Below the pieces are notes generated by a model. The model saw nothing but the letters and a program-made list of their open reading frames with translations. It searched no databases and was not told the DNA's origin. Below, piece after piece: positions 16,166 to 26,100 of a DNA stretch of 64,000 nt. The translations under genes were made by a program, and so were the position numbers. The stretch is from the NCBI RefSeq assembly GCF_016812035.1, contig NZ_CP069178.1, positions 1,178,001 through 1,242,000 on the forward strand. Direction: 5' to 3'. Numbering within the stretch: position 1 is the stretch's first letter; each line of letters opens with the position of its first letter. The DNA comes from Bulleidia sp. zg-1006. GTDB lineage: Bacteria > Bacillota_I > Bacilli_A > Erysipelotrichales > Erysipelotrichaceae.

Positions 16166-17160
16166 TTAATAATGTAAATATGGTAACGGGGAAATGCTAC
16201 CAGTCCAACAAAAGAAGCTATCATCAAATCCGTTATCAAAGCGATAAGCTATGCAGAGAAAATAGCCTGTCAGTCATTGACGAATACTACGAAAGATTTA
16301 AGAAAAAGTATAGGACGAACGGCAAATCCTGGTATGAAAATGAGCAAGCTAAAAACGGAACTTCTTGGAAAAGTAAGCTCCAATTTGACATTGATAGAAT
16401 GATAAAACAGTCAAAGGACTGGGATGAATTCTTAAAGAGGATGGCGGATCTCGGCTATGAAATCAAGTATGGTAAGCATATCGCTTTTAAGCACAAAGAC
16501 AAGGAAAGATTTACAAGAGCAAAAACTATCGGAGAAGATTATACGGAAGAAAGACTCAAAGAAAGAATTTTAGAAAACGCTAATCAAAAAACATTCTCCG
16601 TTAAAAAGCGTGTCGGAAATATTATCGACATTGCTAACAATGAAAAGGCACAATCAAGCAAGGGATACGAATTCTGGGCTACCAAACACAACCTGCAAGT
16701 AGCATCAGATACTGTTATCTTAATGCGTGAAAAAGGCTTTAAGTCTCTTGCTCAGCTTGATGATTTTATTAAGAAAAGTGCAGACAAAAGGCAAAGCTTA
16801 CAGGACAAAATTAAGTTACTTGACGAGAAAATAGCTACCCTTTCCACTACTATGGAGCAAGTACATACTGTTACGAAATACCGCCAAATTTATCAGGCAT
16901 ATAAGAAAGACCCTACTGACAAAGCCTTTGCCGGTGAGCATAAATCGGAAATTCTCTTGTACGAAAAAGTCCTTGCCGACCTTAAAAAGTCATACTCTAA
17001 AATGCCAAATTCCAGGCAGATTTTTGAGGAACTTGAAAAACTGAACGAAAAAAAGAATACCCTTATGCAAGAGTATTCTTCCTCAAAAACCGAGATGACC
17101 GAACTGTATCAAATTAGGAAAAACTACGAGAGATATATGGGGAAAGAGATGGAGAGATAG
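16166..17160 (+). CDS. MobP-type relaxase, 3' exon
   Basis: Second exon, continuing with NNVNMVTGKCYQSNKRSYHQ and giving about 330 residues: rest of the nuclease domain, then a helical, charged C-terminal part with coiled coils (about residues 300-400 of the spliced protein). The protein ends KEMER, a tail similar to those of the SSB-like protein (KEAER) and the giant helicase (EHDER). The hsdS cassette begins five bases after the stop. Confidence 0.92.
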
Positions 17161-17164
17161 TAAT

Positions 17165-17188
17165 ATAAACGATAATTTAGAGCAGCAA
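17165..17188 (+). repeat. Inversion repeat, long form, copy 4
   Basis: Core ATAAACGATAATTTA followed by GAGCAGCAA. Identical over 24 bases, in opposite orientation, to the copy at 20972-20995 inside the active hsdS. Encodes INDNLEQQ in frame with the hsdS segment that follows. Confidence 0.9.
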
Positions 17189-17749
17189 ATGCATCTCATT
17201 TTTGAAGATATGATGGCTAAAGCAACAAATAATAAAATTAAAGGTGAATTTATTGTTGCTAAAAGCCTTACACAAGTTATAACCGGTAAAGAAGATGCAA
17301 ATTTTTCTGTATCAAATGGGAAATATAAATTTTTTACCTGTTCAAATACTCCATTGCATTGTGATGAGTATGCATTCAATTCATCATCTGTACTTATAGC
17401 CGGTAATGGCGATTTTAATGTTAAACATTATTCCGGTAAATTTAATGCATATCAGAGGACATATGTGCTAAGCCCTCAAAAAGAGTATTATGCTATCTTA
17501 TATTTAGCAGCTTTATATAGAATCAATTCTTTCAAAACAGGTTCTTCAGGTTCTATAGTAAAATTTATTACTAAAAGTGATGTTGAAAACATCCCTGTGT
17601 TTATGCCTCATGATTCTAAGTATCTTGATGAGCTTAATAAATTAGTCATAATGCAAGAGCAAAATATGCTTGAAAACGAATTGCTTGTGCAGTTACGAGA
17701 TTGGCTACTTCCTATGCTAATGAACGGTCAAGCTACCATTAGCGACTGA
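17168..17749 (+). pseudogene. hsdS: Silent hsdS 3' cassette (second target-recognition domain)
   Basis: Open frame without its own start, beginning in the repeat (NINDNLEQQ) and running to LRDWLLPMLMNGQATISD, the same ending as the active HsdS. It contains one target-recognition domain of about 150 residues that differs from the one in the active gene. It points opposite to the active gene and is flanked by inverted repeat copies. Inversion at 17165/20972 would join it to the active 5' half. Inversion at 17165/17755 would join it to the second 5' half at 17728-18312. It is stored sequence, not a decayed gene. Confidence 0.85.
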
Positions 17750-18312
17750 TACGGTAAATTATCGTTTATATCATTATTGGATATGATTTTTTTATCGATT
17801 GCACCTAATAACGCAACTATCATATCTTGATAATTCTTCTCGGGGATTTTAAAATTCAAAGTCGTTAAATAGTCTATGTTAATATTATCCTGAATGCTTC
17901 CACTGGCAGCATTTTGAATAGAAGCCTTTATATACTCAAAAATATAATACATAAATATTTCTGATGATTGGCTTTCATAAGCATTAAACCCAACAACACT
18001 GTCTGGAAAACAAGCTGGGTAGGATAATATAGCTGTTTCAGCTATATTCGCAGCTATCGTTATACATAGAGTGCCTTTGTTCCATAATTTACTTTGCTTT
18101 AGCCCAAATTCACCATATTCTTGTGTATGATTTTTGATATATAAATTTGCCTCTTTTATATCACCCGTCTGTATAAATGGATATTTGCCACCAGCAAATA
18201 ATCTCTCATCGTTTCTTGGTCTATGCTTGGATTTTCCACGAGAAAAAACACCAAGATCACTTAGTTTATTCTCATTCCAATCTTTATTGTATTTACTTTC
18301 GTTATATATCAT
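17728..18312 (-). CDS. hsdS: HsdS 5' half (first target-recognition domain), cassette flipped
   Basis: Protein of 194 residues with an N-terminal type I specificity domain (WNENKLSDLGVFSRGKSKHR) up to the central helix (NNDINDNL). After the repeat copy at 17755-17771 it leaves the hsdS frame and ends PYQSLMVA. It lacks the second target-recognition domain and probably cannot form a normal specificity subunit alone, although half-subunits can sometimes dimerise. Flipping the neighbouring segment 17165-17771 would restore a full gene of about 375 codons. Starts with ATG 18312, six bases after the integrase. Confidence 0.85.
   Translation of the reverse strand: MIYNESKYNKDWNENKLSDLGVFSRGKSKHRPRNDERLFAGGKYPFIQTGDIKEANLYIKNHTQEYGEFGLKQSKLWNKGTLCITIAANIAETAILSYPACFPDSVVGFNAYESQSSEIFMYYIFEYIKASIQNAASGSIQDNINIDYLTTLNFKIPEKNYQDMIVALLGAIDKKIISNNDINDNLPYQSLMVA
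17755..17771 (-). repeat. Inversion repeat, short form, copy 3
   Basis: Core ATAAACGATAATTTA on the minus strand, followed by CC, not GAGCAGCAA. It lies at the end of the hsdS 5' half, and just after the stop of the flipped 3' cassette. Confidence 0.85.
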
Positions 18313-18316
18313 TCCA

Positions 18317-19306
18317 TCACCCTATATATTTTCTATGAGCAATTTTAACATTGCTCTGTTTAACCATTGCATACTGCAAAGTCGTATCTATTTTACTATG
18401 CCCTAACAACTTTTGTAACTGTTCTATCGGCATACCTTTGTCGATCGCCATAGTTGCAAGTGTTCGTCTAAACTTATGTGGATGCACCTTATTGAGTCCA
18501 AGTTGCTTTCCAAAATTTCGTAATCTTACTTCTACCCCGCCAATTTTAAGCCTATCATATGGAGCTTTGAGCGATACAAACAAGGCAGGATTATTATCTT
18601 TTCTTTTAGACAAATAATTCTGCAAATGTATTTTCGTCCTTGCATCAAAATATACAATTCGTTCCTTGTTTCCCTTTCCAAAAACAACACATTCTCTTTC
18701 ATTAAAGTCTACATCTTCTCGATTCAACAATACCATTTCTCCAACACGCATACCTGTTGAAGCAAGCATATCAATTATTGCTAAATCTCTTAGTTCCACG
18801 CAATTATCACGCATAATCTCCAGAGCTTCGTCAGAATAAGTTTCTTTAATATTTGTTCCAGTTTTAACCTTGTGGATTCGTCTAACCGGACTTTTTAAAA
18901 TGTAATCCTCATCTTCTAACCATGAGAAAAAACTGGATAGAATTCGTCTTATGTTATCAATGGTAGTCTTGCTTGACTTCTTGTTTGCTTGATATTCTGT
19001 AAGATAACAGCGTATATCATCCGTTACAATATGCTTAACATCCTTCTTAATTTCATCGAGCATCGATTGTATCGTAGCATAATAATATTTCAAAGTCTTT
19101 TCGGAGCAACCTTCAATTTTCTTCGCTGACAAGAAAGATTCTACCAAGTTTTCTCCCGAAATGTCCTTGCTTTTTTCTGAAAGGGTTACATCGTAATTAA
19201 AAAGCGTGTGTTGTAGTACCTCATGTAATTTTTCTGTTTGTGCATTGCTCAAATATGGCAACATGCCTTGAACAATGTCTGTGATTAAATTTTGTTTCAT
19301 AGTCAT
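18317..19306 (-). CDS. Tyrosine recombinase, probable hsdS invertase
   Basis: Site-specific recombinase of 329 residues. An N-terminal SAM-like core-binding domain (SAKKIEGCSEKTLKYYYATI) is followed by the catalytic domain with Arg in TGMRVGEMVLLN, HPHKFRR (H-x-x-R), LLGHSKIDTTLQY with the second His and the nucleophile Tyr. It is not at an ICE end and ICE integration is served by serine recombinases. Its place between two hsdS loci that share inverted repeats fits the known type I inverting recombinases (such as CreX/PsrA of streptococci). It lies inside the invertible interval. Confidence 0.88.
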   Translation of the reverse strand: MTMKQNLITDIVQGMLPYLSNAQTEKLHEVLQHTLFNYDVTLSEKSKDISGENLVESFLSAKKIEGCSEKTLKYYYATIQSMLDEIKKDVKHIVTDDIRCYLTEYQANKKSSKTTIDNIRRILSSFFSWLEDEDYILKSPVRRIHKVKTGTNIKETYSDEALEIMRDNCVELRDLAIIDMLASTGMRVGEMVLLNREDVDFNERECVVFGKGNKERIVYFDARTKIHLQNYLSKRKDNNPALFVSLKAPYDRLKIGGVEVRLRNFGKQLGLNKVHPHKFRRTLATMAIDKGMPIEQLQKLLGHSKIDTTLQYAMVKQSNVKIAHRKYIG

Positions 19307-19399
19307 TCTCCTTTTCTTTTTCTTAGAGAACGACTACCAACGGCAGTTCTTCCATAATAAACTCTTGCCGTTGATAAGAGTTATTTGTTTTATAAAATG

Positions 19400-19798
19400 T
19401 CAGTATCTCTTAATAGCACTTACAATAGAACTTGAATTCCAAGCAACAATTTCATCTGCTGATTTTTTTACAATATCAGATGTTCTACTCGCTCCCCAAG
19501 GTTCAACAGCAATTATTCTTTTACCCATCTCTTTAGCAAGTTCAATCTCTATGTTTATCCACTTGCTATATGTAGAATAAACGCCCGCCAAAATGATAAT
19601 GCAACTTGCATATTGCATTTGATTTCTAATAGCCTTTTTCAGCTCATATGTGTTTGAAGTATTATGAATAGGATCATCTTTAGGAACTGAATAATTCCTG
19701 TAACTAAAGTATGGTGCATTATTCAGCAACCTAACTAATCCTTGATACTGATCACTGTAGCTCCATGAATGGCTTATGAAAATATTATAAGTAGACAT
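19400..19798 (-). CDS. TIR-like (DUF1863/ThsB-like) protein
   Basis: Cytoplasmic protein of 132 residues, wholly a TIR-like fold: YNIFISHSWSYSDQYQGLVR at the start, KDDPIHNT, CIIILAGVYSTYSKWINIEI (with the likely catalytic glutamate), and IIAVEPWGASRTSDIV at the end. This is the MTH538/DUF1863 type found in ThsB of Thoeris, which makes an ADP-ribose-type signal after phage recognition. No ThsA is present. The ATG overlaps the stop of the upstream membrane-protein gene (TAATG) and follows AGGAGG, so the two are coupled. A defence role is inferred. Confidence 0.8.
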   Translation of the reverse strand: MSTYNIFISHSWSYSDQYQGLVRLLNNAPYFSYRNYSVPKDDPIHNTSNTYELKKAIRNQMQYASCIIILAGVYSTYSKWINIEIELAKEMGKRIIAVEPWGASRTSDIVKKSADEIVAWNSSSIVSAIKRY

Positions 19799-20232
19799 TA
19801 ATTTCCTCCTATTCCACAACACTTTGTTGCTATCATGATAATTATTATAGAAATATAAAGCACTATAAAGATGACTGGAAAAGCAATTTCTAACTTAGTT
19901 CCTTCTCTATATTTTTTATTGTCTTTTAAATGCTTCCACTCTTCATTAAATGCTTGCATTGGCAATTTTTTCTCTATTTCCTCGATAACCAAGAATTTTG
20001 CTGTATTTAATAATTTAAAATTTCTTATAAAAAATGTCCAAACCACGCAAATACAAATCCCTGTTATCGAAAGAATTATAGTCTTCATATCCCACAAAAA
20101 AGAATTTGCGGCTAATAATGCGATATTGAGTGTTACAAACAAATTGTTCATGCTATCTCTTCTTTGACTCACTGAATTAGCCATTTCAACACAAGTTTGC
20201 CATTGAGATAACAATGCATCTTTATCTTCCAT
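19798..20232 (-). CDS. Two- or three-pass membrane protein, RipA-family-like
   Basis: Protein of 144 residues: a helical start with QRRDSMNNLFVTLNIALLAA leading into a first hydrophobic region (about 30-70), a soluble stretch, and a C-terminal hydrophobic segment (about 115-135, VIFIVLYISIIIIMIA). The CVEMANSVSQRR pattern resembles RipA-family oligomeric membrane proteins. Coupled to the TIR-like gene, it is a candidate membrane effector answering the TIR signal, by analogy with two-gene signalling defences. Starts at ATG 20232 near AGGAGG. Confidence 0.65.
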   Translation of the reverse strand: MEDKDALLSQWQTCVEMANSVSQRRDSMNNLFVTLNIALLAANSFLWDMKTIILSITGICICVVWTFFIRNFKLLNTAKFLVIEEIEKKLPMQAFNEEWKHLKDNKKYREGTKLEIAFPVIFIVLYISIIIIMIATKCCGIGGN

Positions 20233-20260
20233 CCATACCTTACCTCCTAATACTTAATAT

Positions 20261-20277
20261 TATAAACGATAATTTAG
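20261..20277 (+). repeat. Inversion repeat, short form, copy 2
   Basis: TATAAACGATAATTTAG on the plus strand, just after the stop of the active hsdS. It shares the 15-base core ATAAACGATAATTTA with the other three copies and is inverted relative to the copy inside hsdS. Confidence 0.85.
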
Positions 20278-20281
20278 TGGC

Positions 20282-21529
20282 TTAATCAGCAATAGTAACT
20301 TGTCCATTCATCAACATAGGAAGTAACCAATCACGAAGATTGATTAACTCGACGGTTTCATTTTTGTTCTTCAATATGCTGACACGGATTTTATGCAGGA
20401 AGTTTTCATAGTCCAATATAATTTTTTCATCAGGAACAACAACATTCAGTATTGCCAAATTAGCCTCGCTGAGAGATGCTCTTGTTGATGCCATACACGA
20501 ATTATGGAGAAATTTATATATGCCATCGCTACCTAAAAATGAACGTATGTATTCCCTGTAATTAGGATTGTGAACACAAATTTTTCCAAGAGCTACATTG
20601 AACGCACCCTCTATTCCGTATCGAACTGCACCAGCATCTCCGTATTTGTCCATAAGTATGTCAAAGCGGTCAACTATACTAAGATTTTTTGTTCGAGGAA
20701 TATATGTTATGTGTGTATCGCTATCATAATCTCTGTTTTGAATGAAACGCACATAACCTTCTTTTGGCTCATATACAAATTCACTTTTAGGTGGTTGACT
20801 ATTGCTTTCCCAACTTACCAATTTGAGCAGTGGAACAACATTCCAGTTCTCTGGAATATTACGTTTTAGTTGTTCGTTCCAAACCATCTTACCGCCAGAT
20901 GAGCAGTATGGCTTTCCGTTTTCGTCTGGAAAATCAAATTGTGTGAACCAGTAGTCGTAAATAAGCTTAGCTTGCTGCTCTAAATTATCGTTTATCTTAT
21001 TATTTGTCCGAACTTTCATTTCTATTTTATATAATAAATCGCCAATTCTTACCTGTTCTTCATAATCAGGCAAATATACATACAAAAACGAAAAAATATC
21101 CTCATTAAAACTTGCCCTCAAGGTCATTATAGTATTACAATCCAACACTTTCCGAAAATACTTACTTCTCAAGAAAAAAGCAATATATTTCGAGTACACA
21201 ATCCCCGTTGTTTTAGGTCTTAGTCTTTTCACGAAACCACTAAAAGTTGCTTTTGGATAGTCCTTTATCGCAACACAACTCATCGCTAAAGCATCCACTG
21301 TTTCACTTGTTCTCGTAATAAATACATCGTCTTTTTTTACAGAATATATTTCTTGTTCTTTAATAGATGTATTCATTAAATCCGATAATTCCTCGGGAAG
21401 AAAATAATTATTAAACACCGTACTAAATGATACAAATGGAGAACCGTGTCCAGATTGCGCTTTTGATGAAGATATGCCCGAACTCATTTCATATAAATCA
21501 CTGAATTTGTACTTTGTAAGTTTACTCAT
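20282..21529 (-). CDS. hsdS: Type I restriction specificity subunit HsdS (current active form)
   Basis: Specificity subunit of 415 residues with two target-recognition domains (about 1-180 and 230-390), each followed by a conserved helix; the central one reads NNKINDNLEQQAKLIYDYWF and the last LRDWLLPMLMNGQ. It decides which DNA sequence the HsdM/HsdR complex methylates and cuts. The ATG overlaps the end of hsdM by eight bases. The second half is flanked by inverted repeats (20972-20995 inside the gene, 20261-20277 after the stop), so its specificity is probably switchable by inversion. Confidence 0.92.
   Translation of the reverse strand: MSKLTKYKFSDLYEMSSGISSSKAQSGHGSPFVSFSTVFNNYFLPEELSDLMNTSIKEQEIYSVKKDDVFITRTSETVDALAMSCVAIKDYPKATFSGFVKRLRPKTTGIVYSKYIAFFLRSKYFRKVLDCNTIMTLRASFNEDIFSFLYVYLPDYEEQVRIGDLLYKIEMKVRTNNKINDNLEQQAKLIYDYWFTQFDFPDENGKPYCSSGGKMVWNEQLKRNIPENWNVVPLLKLVSWESNSQPPKSEFVYEPKEGYVRFIQNRDYDSDTHITYIPRTKNLSIVDRFDILMDKYGDAGAVRYGIEGAFNVALGKICVHNPNYREYIRSFLGSDGIYKFLHNSCMASTRASLSEANLAILNVVVPDEKIILDYENFLHKIRVSILKNKNETVELINLRDWLLPMLMNGQVTIAD
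20972..20995 (-). repeat. Inversion repeat, long form, copy 1
   Basis: Minus-strand core ATAAACGATAATTTA plus GAGCAGCAA inside hsdS, between its two target-recognition domains. Exact inverted match to 17165-17188. Confidence 0.9.
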
Positions 21530-23144
21530 ACTTCACCTTCTTTAACTGTTCCATAATCTCGGTTTTGAGCTTATCTCCCTCTGCAAAGTATTCTTTTAAT
21601 TTTGCCTGATACTCATCCATTTTTGCCTGAAATTCTTCTTGTGTTAATTCTACATAATCAATCTTTACATCAAAATATTGACCGGCTGCAAGTGAATATT
21701 TCTTTCCTTTTATCTCCTCATAAGTAACTGCAACGGAAAAATCCTCTACAGCTTCTTTATTGTTAAATGTATCAACTATTTTATTGATTTCTTCCGGACG
21801 CAATCTTCTTTTTTGATTATTACCGTCTTTGTATTCTTCTCCCAACTTAGAAGCATCAATAAGGACAACTTTCTTGTTCTCCTTTGATTTATCAAAGAAT
21901 AAAACAGATACATTTGTGCCGGTATTTGCGAAAACATTGGACGGCATACTAATTGCTCCACTAATAATTTCTTTATCAACAATGTGTTTTAACACCTTAC
22001 TTTCAACACCTGATTTTGCCGTTAAAAATCCAGTTGGAACAACAATCGCACCTTTTCCATTGCTTTTAAGCGAATTTATGACATGCTGAATGAAGAGCGT
22101 ATAAATTGCCATACTCTCTTTTTTCTTAGCAGGAATTTTCGGAACGCCACCCCAAAAACGAACGGGCATTTGATCTAATTTCGCTTTATTCTCAGAAAAA
22201 TCCATTTTAAAAGGTGGATTGGATACTACATAATCAAATTGTCTAAGTTCTTTTCCATCATCGCTTTTATGATACGGGCTAACTAAGGTATCTCCTTGAA
22301 TAGCATGATCTAAAGAAGAAACTAAGCCATTCAAAATAAGGTTTAACTTCAACATTTTATTACTTCTTTGAGATATATCCTGAGAAAAGATAGTACACCT
22401 ATCTTCGCCAATTTGGTGTGATAACGCCATAAGCAGTGTGCCTGTTCCCGCCGAAGGATCGTAGCATTCTATGTTGTGCAAATCCTTATTTTCTCCCACA
22501 AGCAAGCGAGCCATAATTGTCGCTATTGCATGAGGAGTGTAGTATTCAGCATATTTTCCACCGCCAGCTGTATTATAGTCTTTAATCAAATACTCAAATA
22601 TAGCTGCAAAAAAATCATAATGTTCATTAAATGCTTCATCAAAAGAAAAATTGATAAGTTTATCCACCAAAGCTCGTGCAAAAGGAGCTCTTTGTGCATC
22701 GTCTGTAACATTGGTAGTTATTTTTTCAAATAAAGCTATTTTTGTTTTTTCAGTTGTTTCTGTGGAGAATATTTCCTTATTCTTGTCTGCAATATCCGTC
22801 ATCGTAGAATCGAAAATGACATCAAAATCGCCTTTTGACTGCTGATTCCATAAGTTTGATATTAAATGTTCTGGATTTAATCTTGGAATATCCGGAGAAA
22901 GCTGATCGAATAAATCAAGCCTTTCATCCTCTGTCATTTTTCTGTATTCTTCTTCCCATTTAGACGCATTGCGAAGTCTTTCACTAATTTTTTTGACTTC
23001 CACTCCGAATTTATCATTCAAGAACTTGAAAAGAAATACTTGAGTGATTATTTTATATTCATTTCCATCGTTGCCAAGTCCATAAACTTGGCAAGTAGCT
23101 TTTAAATTATCTATTAACTGTATAGTCTGTTCCTTAATATTCAT
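21522..23144 (-). CDS. hsdM: Type I DNA methyltransferase subunit HsdM
   Basis: Adenine-N6 methyltransferase subunit, 540 residues. An N-terminal helical domain (IKEQTIQLIDNLKATCQVYG) precedes the SAM site CYDPSAGTGTLLMAL and the catalytic VVSNPPFKM. C-terminal helices contact HsdS. With HsdS it protects ICE and host DNA; with HsdR it forms the nuclease. The ATG at 23144 has GGGAG just upstream; the open frame continues further but without a ribosome site. Operon with hsdR and hsdS. Confidence 0.93.
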   Translation of the reverse strand: MNIKEQTIQLIDNLKATCQVYGLGNDGNEYKIITQVFLFKFLNDKFGVEVKKISERLRNASKWEEEYRKMTEDERLDLFDQLSPDIPRLNPEHLISNLWNQQSKGDFDVIFDSTMTDIADKNKEIFSTETTEKTKIALFEKITTNVTDDAQRAPFARALVDKLINFSFDEAFNEHYDFFAAIFEYLIKDYNTAGGGKYAEYYTPHAIATIMARLLVGENKDLHNIECYDPSAGTGTLLMALSHQIGEDRCTIFSQDISQRSNKMLKLNLILNGLVSSLDHAIQGDTLVSPYHKSDDGKELRQFDYVVSNPPFKMDFSENKAKLDQMPVRFWGGVPKIPAKKKESMAIYTLFIQHVINSLKSNGKGAIVVPTGFLTAKSGVESKVLKHIVDKEIISGAISMPSNVFANTGTNVSVLFFDKSKENKKVVLIDASKLGEEYKDGNNQKRRLRPEEINKIVDTFNNKEAVEDFSVAVTYEEIKGKKYSLAAGQYFDVKIDYVELTQEEFQAKMDEYQAKLKEYFAEGDKLKTEIMEQLKKVKYE

Positions 23145-23154
23145 ACTTTCTCCC

Positions 23155-26100
23155 TTAAGCATACATGTAGTAAGAGTTGTACTGATCAAGATATTCTCGA
23201 CTTATTCTGAATTGAATAAATGACCTATCTTCACGGCTATTTGAAAAATTCATGCTGTTCATTGAGTCTGTTATTTCCTTCATCACAGTTTGCTCAAAAT
23301 ACGCATCTTTCTTCAATATGTCGTTACGATCATAAACCTTACTATCAATATTTCTCTTTATTGTATTCAGCACATCAACAATATCCTCATCGTATTCAGA
23401 AGCAATTGGAGTTGCTGAAGTCATCCTTCTTCGCTCATTTTCTTCCTTTATCCTCTTATGCACACGAGCAAACTTAGTATCGCCATTATATCTTCGTAAT
23501 ATAGCAGTATTTTTCCTCTTAATTTCAGCCAATTTTTTCAAAACATCTTCCAATGCTTCCGATTGCTCATTAAATTCTTTGATACTGTCAATTACAAAAC
23601 CATGTTCTTTAAATCTTTGCATGAAAGCTTCTCTAAGTGTGATATATTCTGGATCATCTTGATCGAAATTTTCGGCAAATTCATTTATGGTTTTTTTCCA
23701 TTTTTCCTTTATCTCAATGCCTCCAGATATAATTTTCATTTCTTCTTTGCTTATAGATTTGAAACTGAACTCTATATCCTCCATCGCCTTATTAACAATT
23801 TGCTTCGTTTCATCATGCATACTGAAAACTTCTTTTTGGTTGATAATATCTATGCAATGTGAAACCTCAGAAATCATTGAAGGCAACTTTGTTATCTCAA
23901 GTTTTTCAAATTTTTGTTTCAATTCCTCATCGCCAAAAGTTCTTACAATATTGCACAAATCTCTTGCAGATATAAGCACCTTTTTTAACTTTAACAACTC
24001 TTCTTTATCCTCTATTGTTGATATTTCGGAGCTAAAATCCTCTGCATTGTCTATGGTATAGTTAAATAAAACTTGCCTTACTTCTTTCATCTTTGCAACT
24101 AATTCTTCGGGACTTTCAAGAACTTGGCTCAGTGTATCCATTGTATTTCCATCGCCTGTTTCAGCAGGATCCTTAAACCTGTTAAGTTCTTTTAGATAAG
24201 CTTCATTTGTCTCATCAAAGTTCTTTTTAATATCTGCAAAATCAATGACATATCCATAGTAATTATCTTTGTAAGGTCTGTTAACTCTCGTCAAAGCTTG
24301 TAGAAGATTATGATCTTTCAATTTTCTCCCGAAATATAGCCTTTTTAGTCTTGGAGCGTCAAATCCGGTCAAAAGCATATTAAACACAATAAGAATATCT
24401 ATTGTATTATTTTTCTTGAAATCATTAACTATTTCTTTTCTTGTCTCTTTATCATCGCTATCATGAAGAATTAACCCCGCTTTTAACTTACTTTTTACAG
24501 AAGCGTTGCAATTCAGTTCTTCTTGTATTTCATCGAAATAAGCAAATAGTTTCCTTGCTTGCTCACTTGTTTCGCAAATCACCATTCCGCCTAATGTATC
24601 GTCTCCCTGAATTTCTCTGAATTTTTTCAAATCCGAGATAATATATCGTAAAAGCTCTTTCACATAGGAATCGTGTTCTACTATATAGCTTTTCTTTATA
24701 TCTTTTTTCTCAACCAAATGCTCAATATTGTCATAAATTTCAGAAAGCTTTTCGCGGTATGAAGTTTCAATGTCTTCCCTTATTATTTTCAGGGTATACC
24801 CATCTTGAATTGACTTGTCATAATAATAAGTATGCAAGTAATTACCAAACACTTTCCATGAAGCTCTTTCTTCTTTAAGCAAAGGAGTTCCGGTCAAGGC
24901 TATCTTTATAGATTCTTGATCCGCATCAAACAGATTTGCCAAGAAACAGCCTTTCGGATTATATCCTCGATGTGCTTCATCAATGATAAATATTCTTTGA
25001 AGATTTGTGTCATAATCGTTAATCACGACTTTTTCTTTATCTTCAGCAAATCTTTGAATGTTGACAACTGTGATTTCTGTTTTTCCACTGTTTCCGTCTT
25101 GAGATTGGTTTGTTCTGAATTGAGCCATCAGTTCTTTTCTGCTACTTGCAGTTTTGACCACTAAACCTCTTGCTTCAAATTCTGAAGATGCTTGCTCTAA
25201 CAAATCTAATCTATCTACAATAAAATAAAACTTAGCTACTTTATTCTGTTTTGCATAATAATCTGTTAAGGCATAGGTTAAATGGTAAGACAATGCTGTT
25301 TTTCCGCTGCCTTGTGTATGCCAAATAACACCTGATTTAATCCCCTCTTCCAGTTTTTCTATTACAGCAAGCGTTGCAAAAAATTGTTGGTATCTCATAA
25401 TATGCTTTTGATCTAAGCTTTCAATCTTACCGCCATCAATTTCTCTATCTATTCTTACATAAGCAAATCCATATTTCAAAAGAAATAACAGTCTTTGTTT
25501 TGAACACATTGATGTAATTATTCTGTTTGTCGGCGTGCTCTCATTTAAGTTAGTCTGATATTCTGGAGATGTATGGATTACTTGGCAATTAAAATCTGAT
25601 AGAATTTGCTTTTCCATATCTTGATTTATATCCAAATACGGAAAATCTTGGATAAATGGAGCTACATCATTGTTGCCAGGATTTTCTTCTCTAAAACAAT
25701 TGAATTTTGTTGTATCTCTTGCTCCAGTGCAATAAAACGCACCCTGAATAGGTATTATTCCTCCCAAGGTTTCATACTCCATATTATTAGAGAAAATCAT
25801 TAGTTGAGTGATGTTAATAAACCTGCGAAATTTCTTGTTTGGAAATCTTTGGTCATTCATCCTCTTGCTTTCCGCAACCATTCCACCTTTATTATTAGGC
25901 TTCTTAACTTCAATAAATACAAGAGGAAGCCCATTTACAAAAAGTGTAATGTCCGGTCTGAATTCATCCTGTCCATTTTTACAAGTAAACTCAGCAGTAT
26001 AATGGAAAGTATTGTTGTTTATATTTTCAAAATCAATGAGTTTTGTTGGAGAAATTGCTACTAATCTCTTATAAAAACTCTTGCCTAAATCGTCATTGTC

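Noticed and set aside
16066-17160. A stand-alone relaxase C-terminal gene starting at ATG 16066
   Set aside because: That start lies in intron domain V; removing the intron gives an exact in-frame join to the 5' exon.
17168-17749. Independent restriction specificity gene on the plus strand
   Set aside because: No own start or ribosome site, only one target-recognition domain, and the frame begins within the inversion repeat; it is a stored cassette.
18317-19306. Tyrosine recombinase as the ICE integrase
   Set aside because: It is far from the ICE ends, next to hsdS repeats, and the serine recombinases sit at the attachment site.
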